Part shown: one piece after another, positions 32,101 to 43,825 of the stretch
How the letters are laid out: each line of letters begins with the position of its first letter
Numbering within the stretch: the first letter of the stretch is position 1
DNA from: Arachnopeziza araneosa
Taxonomy: Eukaryota > Ascomycota > Leotiomycetes > Helotiales > Arachnopezizaceae
DNA length: 64,000 bases
Assembly: GCA_003988855.1 (NCBI GenBank)
Contig: QYAI01000004.1
Location: forward strand, 682,001 to 746,000
Direction: 5' to 3'
Program-made: the position numbers and the translations under genes
Notes under the pieces: model-generated
Told to the model about the DNA's origin: nothing
Seen by the model: only the letters and a program-made list of their open reading frames with translations
Databases searched by the model: none

Positions 32101-32728
32101 GGCTCTTTGGGTGGTGAATTTGGTGGAGAGCGTTTTAGCATATCCGTGATGATCGACTTTCCAGGTGACTTGCCCATGATTGGGCCACCCTCTGGAGACA
32201 CCGGCTCTGAGACTTCTGCAATAGTATCTTGATGTAGCCCTTCGCCAGATCTGTTCAAGGCTGGCTCTACTTCGATATGGTTGAAATAGGACTCGAGTTG
32301 GGATTGAGAGGCACGCTGACGTGGTGTAGGTGATGGACTCCGTACAGAACCTCTTTCTGAGAGAGCGTACGAGGCAAGTTCAGCAGTGTCTTCTCGCACA
32401 CTCCGAGCATATTGTGCACTGTCGACCTGCGCTAAATAACAGTTTAGTACATGAGCCAGAGGCTTCATGCTGGGTGATACATACCTAGCGGCGGACGGTA
32501 GCTGAAATGGACCGCCGACCTTGTTGGTTCTCTATGCCCAGAAGCTGTCGATGGGTGCAGTGAGGCACTCTCTCCGTGCCGAAAAGAACCATAGTTCACG
32601 TCCGAAGCGGCATTTGAGGTTCCATCTCCTGAGTCGGAAGAGCCTGGTATCAGACGTGGACTCGAAGTAGAGCTGACAGAGGGCGCTCGACGTCCTTTCG
32701 AGGAACCAAAAGCAGGAGAGAATGACAT
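29144..32728 (-). CDS. SulP-family transporter with STAS and cyclic-nucleotide-binding-like domains (Vsb1 type)
   Basis: Six minus-strand exons, 32728-32485, 32431-31709, 31606-31461, 31406-30860, 30814-30381 and 30334-29144 (introns 45-102 nt), give 1,094 residues. Order: a Ser/Pro-rich disordered N-terminus (about 1-270); a SulP membrane core with ILDALSYGMILFPLGQP, GGSIFKGGIGSEM, VPINVPALAFATGEDNLNLDRELMAHGASNILSG and LVYTNSVLFIRTGGNARLAG; a STAS domain (AGYLFFGTIVSVEERI, FDLYHVTGLDYSAAEAF); and a cyclic-nucleotide-binding-like fold (FTRKEYLAGTILYHCGEQADGFYLL, CGELPFFSETDRTATA). This combination matches the yeast vacuolar protein Vsb1 (YGR125W), linked to vacuolar basic amino acid storage, so a vacuolar role is inferred. 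Ligand binding by the last domain is unproven. Exon phases agree throughout and the gene looks intact. Confidence 0.9.
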
Positions 32729-34699
32729 AATGATATTAGGGCAAAGACCCCTCCTCAGCAGCAACAGTGAAGAGTAAGCTGCAGCTACAACTGCCTTTCG
32801 TCGAAACGATTGGAGGTAGATAGCAGCAGCAGCGAAGGAGGAACAGGAGGTGATGGAGAGCTCTCACGCAGCACGAACAATGCAAAAATGAAAATTAAAG
32901 AATTTAGCAACAGTTCTCGTACAATGACGACCAGCCAAAAGAACAGGGAGGGGGCCTAGAAGTTCTAGCTCCAGGGTAATTGTTTAGTTCGCCCCCGATG
33001 CCTTGATGGGACTAGAGGTGCTGACTTGAGCGGAGACGAGTTTCTTGGACTCGAGCCCATGGGCAAAGCTAAATAGATGGACGAAGGTATCGAGAAGTAA
33101 ACAACGAGAAGGCAGACACGGATGTTTCAATTGAGGGAGTACTCCACCTAGGGTTACAGTTGCAAGCGGTTTTTTTTTGCAGCGAATTGAGGATCCATCG
33201 TCATGGCATCATTTTCTTACAAGGTGCCGGGAGAGGAGCTTGGGAGGGGGTGCTGATTGGGTAGAGAGTCGCTACTGGGGCAGGGAAGACTTGGGCCAGC
33301 ATTAGCCGCCTCTCGCAAGCTCCAGCCCCTCTGTGATCAGCCCTGTCAAGGTGGGAAACTTTTCAACCCACATGAGTGCCACAGAAGGATGGAGGAGGAC
33401 GAGGACGAGGACGAGGACGAGGAAGAGGAAGATGATGAAGAGGGAGCACAGAGAAGCCTCCAGTCAGTACCAGGACCAGAACAGCTGCACCGTGGCCATT
33501 CCTCACTGACGCGAGTAGCAACTATCATCAAGCAGCAAGCACCAGGTACCGGCGATGTGTATTTTCACCTCCCGGCGGAAATATATCCACGCCAGCATGC
33601 AAAAGAGGGTCTCGCTCGAAAATGGCCGTTGGACGACGGGGCTGAAAACGCCACCAAAATTCTTCATGCAGGATGCAGATGCAGAATCATCCATGCTGCT
33701 TCCACGAGTGGTAATCCGGTCGTCGAGTGGTGCTCGCTCCCTCACGCATCGCGGGAAATCAAGAGAGAAAGATGGTGATTCAATATCTGGTTGAGAGATC
33801 AGCTACTCTTCTCCCCTCCTCTCCCTTTGCAGCAGACCCAAAGCATCCAGGTCTTCCGTGCCTGCATATGAAAAGATCAAATCACCGCCAACCTCAAACC
33901 GGCGCCAGGGTGCCATCTCCTGTCGCGCCAGCCATTAGGGAGTCGGCACGCAACATGTGACGGCGTCCGCTCCTCCAATTCTGTGCGCATGCAAGCGTCA
34001 CGTACCCCGCACAAAACCTCGCAGCAAATCGTCGTGTAAGCTGGCGCAATCAAACGCCATTCGTCGCCCATGTGGGCAAATTTCTGTGCCCTCACCTGAT
34101 AAGTAACATCACAAGAGTTTCTCAATTCTCGAGCCGCGATGGCGGAAGTCTGCCCACCTCCTCCAAAAGGTCGTCGAGGCTAAATTATCTGCAATGTCCG
34201 GGTGGATCTGATTCGTCAATCGCTCTCTTCAATTCCCGAGCTTCGAGAGAGGGACAGACGGACAACCGTGGCTTGCAGAATAGCTTTGATATTGAGAGAG
34301 AGCCAAGTCCCGCTGCTACCTATTCTAATTCCGCCTTCATTTACTTTCCCCGCCAATTTATGCAGTGTTGCGGACCGTCCAATATTATGTTGGTGGTTCA
34401 TGTACCTCCAATGCCTCCCTCCCCATCTTAACCCCCCTCTCAACGAATTTTCTCTCGTTGCCGCAGGACCCCTAGGCATCCACATTTTGCGGCACCAACC
34501 GCCATCACTCCCCAAATTCATGAAGCTTCTCGGAATCGATCCTGCTTTCCGCGAGGCATGTTTGGATCCTCTGCAGGAGCAGGATATGCGGCCCCTCATT
34601 GCAGGAGGTCGCTGGAGTGGCTGCACTGGATTCTTCTTACTCGCGACAAGGACGTGGTGGAAAATACTCTTAACATCTCAGCGCCTTCCTGGCCCCCGC
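32729..34699. other. Intergenic region, 2 kb
   Basis: Contains the promoter of the minus-strand SulP transporter on its left side. A GACGAG acidic-coding repeat lies at about 33391-33436 inside a 173-codon open frame (33257-33778) that has no domain and no leader-like context, so I do not call it. The rest has overlapping small frames only. Confidence 0.5.
33391..33436. repeat. GACGAG hexanucleotide tandem tract
   Basis: Consecutive GAGGAC units (GAGGACGAGGACGAGGACGA) degrade into GAAGAGGAAGATGATGAAG. In one frame it would code for Glu/Asp, in another for poly-Ser. Simple-sequence DNA. Confidence 0.85.
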
Positions 34700-35459
34700 T
34701 CAACCCACGACCTGAAGGTAACCCTGGGCAATCAAATGTTCGATATCCGCAAGGCGAACATGGAATTGTGAATTCTTGGTTAGGTTAATGGTTCTGTCCC
34801 GGCCCAATCAGTTTCATCTTCATGCACGTGTTGCTTTTAAGGAAACTTACCCGTATTCTGTCTCAATAGGACCTGCATCCTTCAAGACACGAACGTCGAC
34901 AAAGAGATCCCGTGGGGGAGTGAGACTGCCGCCAAGGTCAATATCGGAGTATTGTCCCTTGAAAGCTCCCAAGAGCTCGCCATAACCTCTCATGTATTCC
35001 TCTTCCTCCGGACTTAGGCTGCTGCTACTGCCCTCGCCATTGCCTAGATCGACTCCCTTGCCCCTCGAGCCAGCGTTCTTCTGCTCTGCAATATCCGAGA
35101 TAGTCTTCCCCTCCCAAACCATCTGTTCAATTTTGTCGGTACGAGTCTTGTGGTAAGCCAGGAGCGTTCGTTTGTCGCGGCGCATCGCAAGGTGATTTAC
35201 TAGAAGATTGGCAGCCTCTTCGGGGTTGGCAGAGGGGTCGAAGGTGCCATTATGCGACTTGAGAATATCCGAGACATTTTTATCAAGATCTCGAACCTCT
35301 CTCGTGACCTCACGTACGATTTCAGTTTGATATGGTGGCAGGTGCTCGAGTTTCTCAATGCGCTTGGCGTGCTGAACCTAGGGAAACGCGTAAACAAAAC
35401 ATGCAAAACTGTAGATGTGGCTGCGAGCTTACCAGCTTGTTTCCAAGTTCTCCCTGCAT
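34700..35459 (-). CDS. PSF1: GINS complex subunit Psf1
   Basis: Psf1 is one of four GINS proteins of the CMG replicative helicase in the nucleus. Exons on the minus strand are 35459-35433 (nine codons), 35377-34851 and 34793-34700, giving 215 residues. The sequence starts MQGELGNKLVQHAKRIEKLEHLPPY, continues REVTREVRDLDKNVSDIL, MRRDKRTLLAYHKTRTDKIEQM and SLSPEEEEYMRGYGELLGAFKGQYSDIDL, and has the B-domain PPRDLFVDVRVLKDAGPIETEYG, then TINLTKNSQFHVRLADIEHLIAQGYLQ. The last acceptor is set at GGGACAG because it restores INLTKNSQF; the nearer AACCAAG would delete it. The linker (KNAGSRGKGVDLGNGEG) is longer than in yeast. The gene is intact. Confidence 0.93.
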
Positions 35460-36428
35460 TTTTTCGTTATCGGTAGGCTTGGCTGGGTACGTGATTTGAC
35501 TAACTTCCCACTTGCAAACCTCTTCTGGCCCAAGGAGGGGTTCAAGTTCTTCAAGGCCACCCATTCTCGCGAGATGGTAGCGTCAATTTTGTGGCGCTCA
35601 AGCGCGATAACCGCGATAAGATAACGGCTAATGGCAATTGAGGCTCCGTGGAACGTTGGCCGACTTTTCCAGACAGCAAAGAGACAAGACAAAAAACTTG
35701 ATTTCAATTCACCTACAATGGCATTATAGCATTGAAGGATGCTGTAGCTTTGTTCTCCCCACGTGATTACAGAGCATACCTAGAGAGCTGGACAGTAACC
35801 AATTTTACGGCTACCTGCATGACAATACCTTTGTCAATTGGTCGAAAGACAAGCACCTCTCACTTATATTTTGTTTCTAGCTCCTTTCGCACATCTCCAT
35901 AACATCAATTCAAAGACTGTTGGGTTCTTCAACTCCATCATTGAGTCGGCATACAAAGGACACCGTTCTAGAGTGCCCCGACGGTCATGTACAAGATAAC
36001 CACAATGATTTGAAAGTGGACAGCCATACTTGACGATAGCTATTCTAGTGAGGGGATGATATCTTAGTCTCTTTAAGTTTCTGAGATTGGCCAAAAGCTC
36101 CAATAGATATTTGGACAACTTCCAGGAATCCTCTTTGACTGACGGCCTCGAAGCACGTAGGAGCACTGATTTTATATCTTCACTCCGAAGTTTTCACAAT
36201 GTTGAGTACCATTGACATTGCCATTTGAAGTATAAACATATCGACGTCCACACTGTTTAGCAGCAGGTTTGTCTGGACTAAATACAGGCAATGGGGGTGT
36301 TGCCGTTTCCGCGCAATTCACAAAACTCAAACGCAAACTTCATACGACCACCCGAACACCATCGCAAAGAGCATATCTCCTAGAGGTTCTCTTCGCAATA
36401 TCAATTTCACGGAACCACCGACCTCGAC
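35460..36428. other. Intergenic region between PSF1 and the HMG-box gene
   Basis: About 970 bases. Holds the PSF1 promoter and the 3' flank of the minus-strand HMG-box gene. A 100-codon open frame on the minus strand (35864-36166) begins with GTG, has no family likeness and is left out. Confidence 0.45.
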
Positions 36429-38125
36429 CTATGCAGGTGACGACCCACGTTCATCCTCGCCCATCCACTTGTCAAATTCGCCGCCTCCATCCAATGTCTC
36501 AACATGCCAACCTTCTTGTTGTCCTTTCAGTACATGTACATTAGGATCGTGAATCTGAGGGTCCTCATGGTGCAATTCAGGATCGACAAATGGCATGGTT
36601 GGGTCGTGCTGAGTCGTATTATACTGAGTCTGCCAATGTTGATCTCCGGATTGATCATAATAGATCTCTTGGGGAAGATGGGCACTGTTGTAGTTACCAT
36701 TCTCATATATCATGTGCTGTCTCAGAGACGGGTCGATTTGGTGGTCATGTTGTCCCGAGTCTGGCTCATATGGAAACGGATTTAAAGGACCGAATTCTTG
36801 AACCCTACCAGGAACTGCAACACCAAGTTGAAATTGAGGCTGCATTCCCGGGGTTGCTGTCTTTCTGAGGATGACATCTTGAGCACTGCCTGGAAATCGA
36901 ACATTCGCCGTGATGGTCTGTTGGTAGTACTCTCCATCTCTTAAACCTAACTGATTGTAAGGGACTGGAAGTGGCTGTCCAGGATTGTTGACTTGGTACG
37001 AGGATCTATTGAAACCACCATGGCTAGGCTCTATGGAGTTTTCTCGCGAATAGGCGTATGCCGATTTTTGAGTTGGATATGCGACGGGTTGAAGAGGTTC
37101 ATATTTAGGTGCCACCTGCTGGTATTTATTGCTGTTATTTTTCTTCTTTCTCGAGTAAGAGTGATCCTTCCACTCAAAGTCGGAGAGATCAGATTCATCT
37201 GACACAATATCTTGAGAGAACTTCCTCTTAACAGAACTTTTATTTGTCCCGGGCTTGCTGGGCGAGAATTTGTAGCCAGGATGCGCGTTCTGATGATTGA
37301 TACGCTCTAGTCTGGCCCATTCGCTGAACTGTTCTTTGACTTCGTCAGGCTCGAGCGGCCAACTATCACCACAGACTTGCGAGACCACTTGGTGGTTATT
37401 CTGGAGACACCAGTCTTTCGTTCGGTTTTGATATGCTTTTCGATACAACATAAAGGAGTTCATCGGACGTTTGACTTTCCCAGGGACTTTTCCTTCTTCG
37501 ACTTCTCGTCGCCGTTCTTCAGCGGATCGATTGACGTACGCTTCAATATCAACTACCGGAACGTGTGTCCAGTCTTTTGTTAGCTCGCTCAATGGCCTAT
37601 CTAATTTTGCAATTTTCTTTTCTGCTTTGACTTTCTCCTTCTTGGCTCTTTTGGGTTTCGGTGATTTGATATCTCTTGTTTGAGCCTCTGGCATTGGTCT
37701 CAGGCGTTGCTGCCTTGGAAATATCATACCACTTCGTGTTCTTAGCTCTTGAGAATTCATACCTGGCGTTGGCGGTGACGTTGCTGGCGTACTCCATTGA
37801 TCTCTGTACATGGAGCCTCGGTAATCTCCGTTGTACGCATCCTAAGTTCTGTTAGTTGTTGCCTCAGAGTCATGCAGTGTCCTCTCACATATTGTACTCC
37901 AAGCCCTGAGTCTTGTTGCTGATGCAGATATGGATATCCTGGTTGCTGGCCATGGTATCCGTACGCGTCGTCTGGGCCTGGCGAGCCATAGCTCGATTGC
38001 ATGTGCATTCCTTCACCGTAGCGCTCTTGTTCTGGGCGCGATATGTTTGAATTATGTTGAACAATATGATGAAGTCCATGTTGAATTAATTCGTTGGTGC
38101 TTGAGGCTGCTGGAGATGGAGGCAT
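36429..38125 (-). CDS. HMG-box (MATA_HMG type) DNA-binding regulator
   Basis: Exons 38125-37889 and 37841-36429 (47-nt intron) give 549 residues. The start is the ATG at 38125 (MPPSPAASSTNEL). The frame remains open upstream but without an ATG. One HMG box lies at about 201-270: KVKRPMNSFMLYRKAYQNRT, VVSQVCGDSWPLEPDEVKEQF, RINHQNAHPGYKFSPSK. The RPMNSFMLYR and HPGYKFSP ends are those of the sequence-specific MATA/Ste11 group rather than chromatin HMGB proteins. A Lys-rich stretch (PKPKRAKKEKVKAEKK) before the box could be a nuclear localisation signal. The remainder is Gln/Tyr/Pro-rich, as in activation regions. By family it probably regulates sexual development or related genes. It is not taken as the mating-type gene itself because the usual APN2 and SLA2 neighbours are absent. 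Confidence 0.85.
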
Positions 38126-40594
38126 TTGAATGGAGTTGACTAGGCAGTGCAACCTAGAAATACTTCAGAGAGTGCTGGATTGGAGAGGTGGAAGATCTGG
38201 GTAGCGGAGATTATAGGGTCGTTGATGGTAGTTGCTTCTGTAGCAAGTGCTGTATGATGAGTGGCTGTATCTGCGATGTTGTCGATAGTGGCAGTTGTCA
38301 CTGGTTGCCCAAGTCGCTAACCAAATTGACGGAATGATTTGTTCGGCAGAGAGTTGTGAAGTTGTTTATCGCTGAGGAAATCGTCGCTAAAAAGGCTTTG
38401 AAATCTCTCTCTAAAAGTCGAATCGAATCAACTGAGACCATCAAGATCTTAATAAAGTTCTCCAGCTTCTGGAAGTTCTAGCAAAAGTCTTTCTTTAGAA
38501 GGAAGTTCGTCTGATATTTTATTATTAGAATCTAGCATGGAAGATGAATCATGCGGAAGTGGTTTGTCTTTTCTCTCGGCTCACGCAGTGTCAGGAGTTT
38601 GGTACGAACCTATAGCGGGCACCCGTCTTGCAGCAGTGCGCCTCTTCCCAGCAGCAAAGTGTTCTGGAAATGCAAGATGCTGCAATATTCCAGCTTCCAG
38701 TACCCTTGATCGGTATGCCAGTGCTCTTAGGCTGCTCTTGTCTCAAAAGTTCCCTTTGTCGGCGATGTATCAAAGTGTCGTGGTGAGGCAATAAGGTCCC
38801 ATAGTGAGGGTGAGATATGTCTTTGTTACGAAGTTTTCAGAGAAGAAAGGAATCACTGCTCAGCTTTATGTATTCGAGCCCCGAGCTCTCCTGAAAACAT
38901 AATTCACGAATTAGGTGATTTTGACGAAGAGGGCGATTCTGTTTCCGGCCAGCCACTGTTTCCGTATAGGTCAAAGGTATAACCGCTGCACGCATGATCA
39001 GAAATATCAGAAGCACGCAAATTCGCCGCTTTGCATCATTAGTTTCCTCTTCTTTCTCTTTTCCTTTGAGAACATAAAATTCTTTTTTACAAAAACCCTA
39101 TATTTCCAGCAGGCAAGTAGCAACCACGCCTTCTCCACCCTTCCACCGCACTGGTCCGCGTCCATTTCCCTGGGAAACTACCTATCCAATAAGTTCACCT
39201 TTAGTCTCTCTGCGACGAGACTAAGACACCGCCAGGATGAGTTCCCGTCGAGGCTTGAGTTAAGTACAAACAGCTCCTGCTCCATGCCAATCACGACTCA
39301 TCACCAGAGACATGACAGCTTCTCCACCAGTTCGCGCAGCTACATATGTTCGCAGGACAACTGGCCCGGTCAGACCGGGGAGGATAGTGTCGGGTGGCAA
39401 GGCCAGGCAAGGTGTGAGGAATGCTGGTGGAGTGGTTCGTGTAACTATTGGCTGATTCTTGGCTGAGGAATGAAGCCCTACCCGATTTTGGAATGTTAAC
39501 CGCATGGAGAAAACAAATCATATCAATCGCATGCAGGTACAATATCGCCACTCCACTCCTTCTTTACTATCCGATCGATCTGGATTGCTTTTATTCTTCT
39601 TATAAAGGAGGGAAAGAAGTAGGAAAGACGCAGCTAGGAAGCTATGAGGGAGGGATGACTGGGATGGATGGGCAGATTTTGCAGGGGAGAACGATGCGAA
39701 CGCCAGTCTGGCGGATGCTTGCATTAGTGCGGTGTGAGTTGGGATAGGATGCGAGACTGTTTGATGTGTGGTCGTCTCTTTCGCCTGCGGTGATCTGCTC
39801 GGCGAGTGGCGCATATAAATGTAGATGGTGCTTTTGCCCGGTCAGCGAACAGGTCCACGAGATGTATTTTGGGATCGCTGTTTGAAATCGAGATTTTCTG
39901 CTACAAGCCCGAGTTCCAGAGCTGCCTGCAGTATCGATATCTGTGTTTCCTGCTCATCTATCACCCCTGATCTGGGCCGGAGAGATCCAAGATGAAGATC
40001 GATAGGCCAACACGGATTGATCCAGTACTCCTCTAACACGAGGAGATGCGAACCGCAAACCTGGTTGAGTCGATGATGCAGTTACAATACCAGACTAGTG
40101 AGATATCCCAAGTTGGTACGTAGGCAGGCTCCCTCTTGATATTACCGCCGCCGCCACCACACGCAGGAAGTAGGTACTTGCTCCCCAATCACTCCTTCAC
40201 TTCACACAAGTCACACGCACATCGCGCTCTCTTTCTCTCTCTCCCTCTCGCTCTCTTTCTGTACATGCCCACACCCTGGATAAAACTACATGACGGAAAG
40301 ATTTCCGCACCGTCTGCAGGACATCTGAACAGAAGGCAGTATCCTAGCGGGCGCTCTGCGTGTCGACTTGCCGCCACATATCACTGGTGAGATGCATGCA
40401 CCTATCTTCAAGAATCCATGATCTGTTTGTAAGATTCCACGTGGGATTCTGGGTCCCGCCTTGTATTCCAGATTCTACCTATTTTGATGATGGATAGTGG
40501 TGAGCCGACCACTTCCTCAGATACCTGTGAGTATCTATTTACAAATGTATGTTGAATTTAATACATCTCCTCCTCTCCTCGCCTGACCTCTCAA
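38126..40594. other. Long intergenic region upstream of the HMG-box gene
   Basis: About 2.5 kb, the longest spacer in the window. It includes the promoter of the HMG-box gene; 38400-38540 is rich in TCTAGAA/AGTTC motifs. It also includes a low-confidence small spliced frame at 39237-39455 and a CT tract at 40226-40261, before the 3' end of the glycine-cleavage gene. Other frames have no family likeness. Regulatory genes in fungi often have long upstream regions, which fits. Confidence 0.5.
40226..40261 (+). repeat. CT-rich simple repeat
   Basis: A run of CTCT units with scattered T and C (CTCTCTTTCTCTCTCTCCCT and onward). Pyrimidine tract in the intergenic region; no gene starts just downstream on the plus strand. 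Confidence 0.85.
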
Positions 40595-42004
40595 TCAAGC
40601 AGCCGGCCCTTTCCAATATTTACTCGGCACAAAAGGCATCTTGGTAACCGTCGCCTTCCTCTTCTTCCCTCTAACCAGCACTTGGACATCTGTTCCGGAC
40701 TTGTGAAAACCATTTTTGATATACGCCATCGCAATATTCTTCCCCAGAGTAGGACTAGGACAACCACTTGTGATGTTTCCAATCTTCTCTCCATTCTCGT
40801 TGAGGATCTCGGCGCCTTCCCGTGCTGGTGCTCCTTCTACGATTAATCCAATCCTCCTCCTCTCGACTCCTGTTCCACCATTCTTCTTCGTTTTGAGCTG
40901 TGGGAGGATGACTTCCGCGCCGTGAAATCCGCCGGCTACTCGTCTGTTTTGGCCGATGACCCAGCTCAATGCTGCTTCGGGTGGAGTGGTGCTGTCATCT
41001 AGATCGTGACCATAGAGACACATTCCGGCTTCTAATCTTAAGCTATCTCTTGCACCCAACCCTGCCAACTGGAGTCTCTCCTTCGTTGCACTCGTTAGCA
41101 ACGACTCTGTGACAGCAACAGCCTCCATTGGAGGAATCGAGATCTCAAACCCATCTTCACCAGTATATCCTCCTCTGCTAACCAGTAAAGGACTACTTGA
41201 TTCTCCACTCAACAGCTTGACCCTGACGTGTCTGCAATGCCCAAAATAAAGCTCGTTCAGCTTCGTCTCTCGTGGATCGACTAGTATCGCGTCTAACAGG
41301 CTCGCACTCAACGGTCCCTGTAGAGCAACTAAGCCCCACCCATCTAGCATCTCCCATTGAACATCATTGCCACCTTCCTTCCTAAAAGCCTCCAACTCCT
41401 CAGTCAAATACTTAACATCCTTCTCCCGACAAGCCGCATTCGTAACGACATAGAACCTCTCCGGGCCGAGCCTCGTCACGATGGTATCATCGACGATCCC
41501 CCCGGTCTTTGGCCAAAGCAACACACTCAATCCGCCCTGGTTCGTTTTCAAGGTGCTGATGTCTGCGGGGGTGATGCGCTCAAGGAAAGCATTCACGCCG
41601 GGGCCAGAGAAATGATGTTGTACCATGTGCGAGACGTCGAAAAGGGAGGCGTGCGAACGCGTGAAGTGGTGTGAAGCTGAGACGGAGAGGGAGGAGTATT
41701 GGACTGGCATGGAAAAGCCGCCAAAAGGGACCATTTTGCCGCCGTGGGCGAGGTGGAGGTCGTAGAGGGGCGTTTTGGAGAGGGATTCTGCAGGAATAGC
41801 AGAGGAGGCATGGCGGATTGGTATCGTGAGGAGAGCATGGCGAGATGGGAGGTGTGATGGTGAGGTTTTGGTATGAATTGGGAGGGACGATTGTTGGGTT
41901 TGGCGTCGGTGAAGGGCTGTTGAAAGCTGACGAGAGCTCCGTGATGCTGTACGGTAGGTGATTAAAGCATCACTGATGCTTGATACAGCTCTAAGGCGCT
42001 TCAT
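40595..42004 (-). CDS. GCV1: Mitochondrial aminomethyltransferase (glycine cleavage system T protein)
   Basis: The T protein transfers the methylene carbon of glycine to tetrahydrofolate and releases ammonia from the H-protein-bound intermediate in the mitochondrial matrix. A single uninterrupted exon from the ATG at 42004 codes for 469 residues. The first 70 or so residues are Arg/Ser/Thr-rich without acids (MKRLRAVSSISDALITYRTA), a clear mitochondrial presequence. Motifs are LYDLHLAHGGKMVPFGGFSMPVQY, ASLFDVSHM, TPADISTL, GGIVDDTIVTR, GYTGEDGFEIS, LRLEAGMCLYGHDL and LSWVIG, all expected for GcvT, and the C-terminal GNITSGCPSPTLGKNIAMAYI. It is a clear intronless gene beside intron-containing neighbours. 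Confidence 0.97.
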   Translation of the reverse strand: MKRLRAVSSISDALITYRTASRSSRQLSTALHRRQTQQSSLPIHTKTSPSHLPSRHALLTIPIRHASSAIPAESLSKTPLYDLHLAHGGKMVPFGGFSMPVQYSSLSVSASHHFTRSHASLFDVSHMVQHHFSGPGVNAFLERITPADISTLKTNQGGLSVLLWPKTGGIVDDTIVTRLGPERFYVVTNAACREKDVKYLTEELEAFRKEGGNDVQWEMLDGWGLVALQGPLSASLLDAILVDPRETKLNELYFGHCRHVRVKLLSGESSSPLLVSRGGYTGEDGFEISIPPMEAVAVTESLLTSATKERLQLAGLGARDSLRLEAGMCLYGHDLDDSTTPPEAALSWVIGQNRRVAGGFHGAEVILPQLKTKKNGGTGVERRRIGLIVEGAPAREGAEILNENGEKIGNITSGCPSPTLGKNIAMAYIKNGFHKSGTDVQVLVRGKKRKATVTKMPFVPSKYWKGPAA

Positions 42005-42294
42005 ATTGTCTCAATTGAGCTGGAGGTTTTTCCTCCAATATCTGTGATATCGTGAAGTCACATTTTTCTCGGCTATCATCGGAAGGTGGGGTGAGGCTGA
42101 TTATCACACTTATTTGGGAAGAAGTGATTTGCTAGTCGTGGAAGGATCATCAACTTCAGTCTCTACTCTAATATCGTAGCACTGAACGACAATGCTTGCA
42201 AAACTATACCATACCAAACAAAGAGTCGAACGCAACTCATAGGCTCCTTCCATGATGGTGATGATACAGACAAATTACCCCTCGCTAGCCGCCC
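42005..42294. other. Short spacer between VMA13 and GCV1
   Basis: Both flanking genes lie on the minus strand. The 290 bases must hold the 3' end of VMA13 and the promoter of GCV1. Nothing else is seen. Confidence 0.5.
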
Positions 42295-43825
42295 TCACTT
42301 CGTATCAAAACTGTATCTCAGCCATCCCGAAAGAGCATGCAAGCTCTCCCACCTCACTGTCTCATCCGGCTCTTGCATCAGCTCCATGACTCTCGTCTTT
42401 AATCCCAGTTTCTCCAATTGATATCTCTTCTCTGGAACCTCTTTAACTAGGCATCCTACATCGTTGCATGCAATAGCGAGCACTTGTTTGTCGTTATCCC
42501 AAGGCTTGCTCATAATCTCAGCGAGTTTTTTGAGAATGTCGCCCTTCTCATAGTCGAGGATCTTACGAGCATTTTCGGCCCAGAAAGTCTGGCTACGATG
42601 AGGTGGGGACCATCGCAAATGACCAGAATTTACTTCTGCAGCGTACTCATCGAAGGTAGTCTGAGTCTTGGTATATTCATCGATCATGTCGCTTAGATTT
42701 TTTAGATCGTCGAGCAAATCGGGATCTGTAAGATGGCGGCCGTTGATGTTCTGGAGGAGAGCGGGCAAGCGGGCAAGTACTGCTGCAGGAAGTAGAGTGC
42801 TCTTGTTTGTCGAGAGAAGATTGTATACGGAAGAAATGAGGAGACGTGTAGTTTTCTCTTTGGGCGACAACCGCAATAGCTGTGTATAGAGCGGTATAAT
42901 ATCGAACTCGCTTTTGGAGGTTAGTATTTGAATATAACAATCGTGATTTAACTTACTCTTCAAGACCTTCTCCGACAGCTTCGCCTTCAAAACTAAGCTG
43001 CCACAGCACTAGAAGTACATGGTAAAGCAATTGTAAGCCGACTCCGCCACCAATTGACCCTTCAGGGCCACTTCGCAAGCTAGCGGCACCACTCCACAAG
43101 GTTGAGGCTGAATCTCCATTCGAGACACCAGCTGCCGCTTGTAGAATATCGACTAGCGGTGCAATTGTTGAAGACCTTGCCTTCCAGAACAACTCTCTTG
43201 ACTTCTTGCTTCTCAGCAAAGCAGAGTACTTTAGTACAGCGATATCTTGTAGTGCACCATCTGAAGACTTGGTCAATGTTGAAAGGTAAGAAAAGAGCAC
43301 TGGGAGAGCATCTTCTTCCTTCTTCGATACGGATGGAGCCCCAGCTATCATACTTGTCAAAACAGTCGAGGCAAGCAATGGTATAGGGCTTTCGTGGTCA
43401 TTGGATTGCGTTAACAGTGGCAGGAAAACTCCATAAGGCTTGGGGTGTTCCGATAGAGCTTTGGACAGTGGTGGGATTCCTGCAGAACTTTAGTCAAAGG
43501 ATTGAAAGGGCAATTGACACTGGGACATACCATCGAGTAAATCTGCCAGAAGGACTAGAATGTACTGAACAACATTAGGCTGCTTCGCAGCTGATTCCAA
43601 GACACTCGGTTTCTTGTCACCACCGAGGAACAGCGTACGATAGCCATCCAAATCGCTTTCTACGACTTGCTTCCTCTGATCTTTTCTGACCCTGTCCACA
43701 GCTCTGATCTTGTTCAATTGATCATCGCTGATTGTGCCAGCTCGAACAGCTCCGTCCCAGGGTATGGGTCGAGCTCGGATGTTGTTCTGAAGGGAGGACA
43801 GAAATTGAGGCGGATCCAGAGACAT
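42295..43825 (-). CDS. VMA13: V-type ATPase subunit H
   Basis: Subunit H of the peripheral V1 sector activates ATP-driven proton pumping and silences free V1 on the vacuole and other acidic organelles. Minus-strand exons are 43825-43531, 43479-42957 and 42910-42295 (introns 51 and 46 nt), 477 residues, close to the yeast 478. The start is MSLDPPQFLSSLQNNIRAR. Motifs are IPWDGAVRAGTISDDQLNKI, VQYILVLLADLLDGIPPLS, LKYSALLRSK and the C-terminal domain with LNHDCYIQ-free splice GLEDEFDIIPLYTQLLRL, then SDMIDEYTKTQTTFDEYAAEV, SGHLRWSPPH, FWAENARKIL and CNDVGCLVKEVPEKR. These are hallmark ARM/HEAT-repeat sequences of Vma13. Confidence 0.95.

Noticed and set aside
33257..33778. 173-codon plus-strand frame with an Asp/Glu run
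   Set aside because: The acidic run comes from a GACGAG repeat; no leader, no family likeness, and competing frames on both strands.
35864..36166. 100-codon minus-strand frame between PSF1 and the HMG-box gene
   Set aside because: It begins with GTG, has no recognisable domain and no splice-linked continuation.
36429..38125. HMG-box gene as the mating-type gene MAT1-2-1
   Set aside because: The box is of MATA type, but the usual APN2 and SLA2 flanks are absent and the protein is longer than usual MAT1-2-1 proteins.
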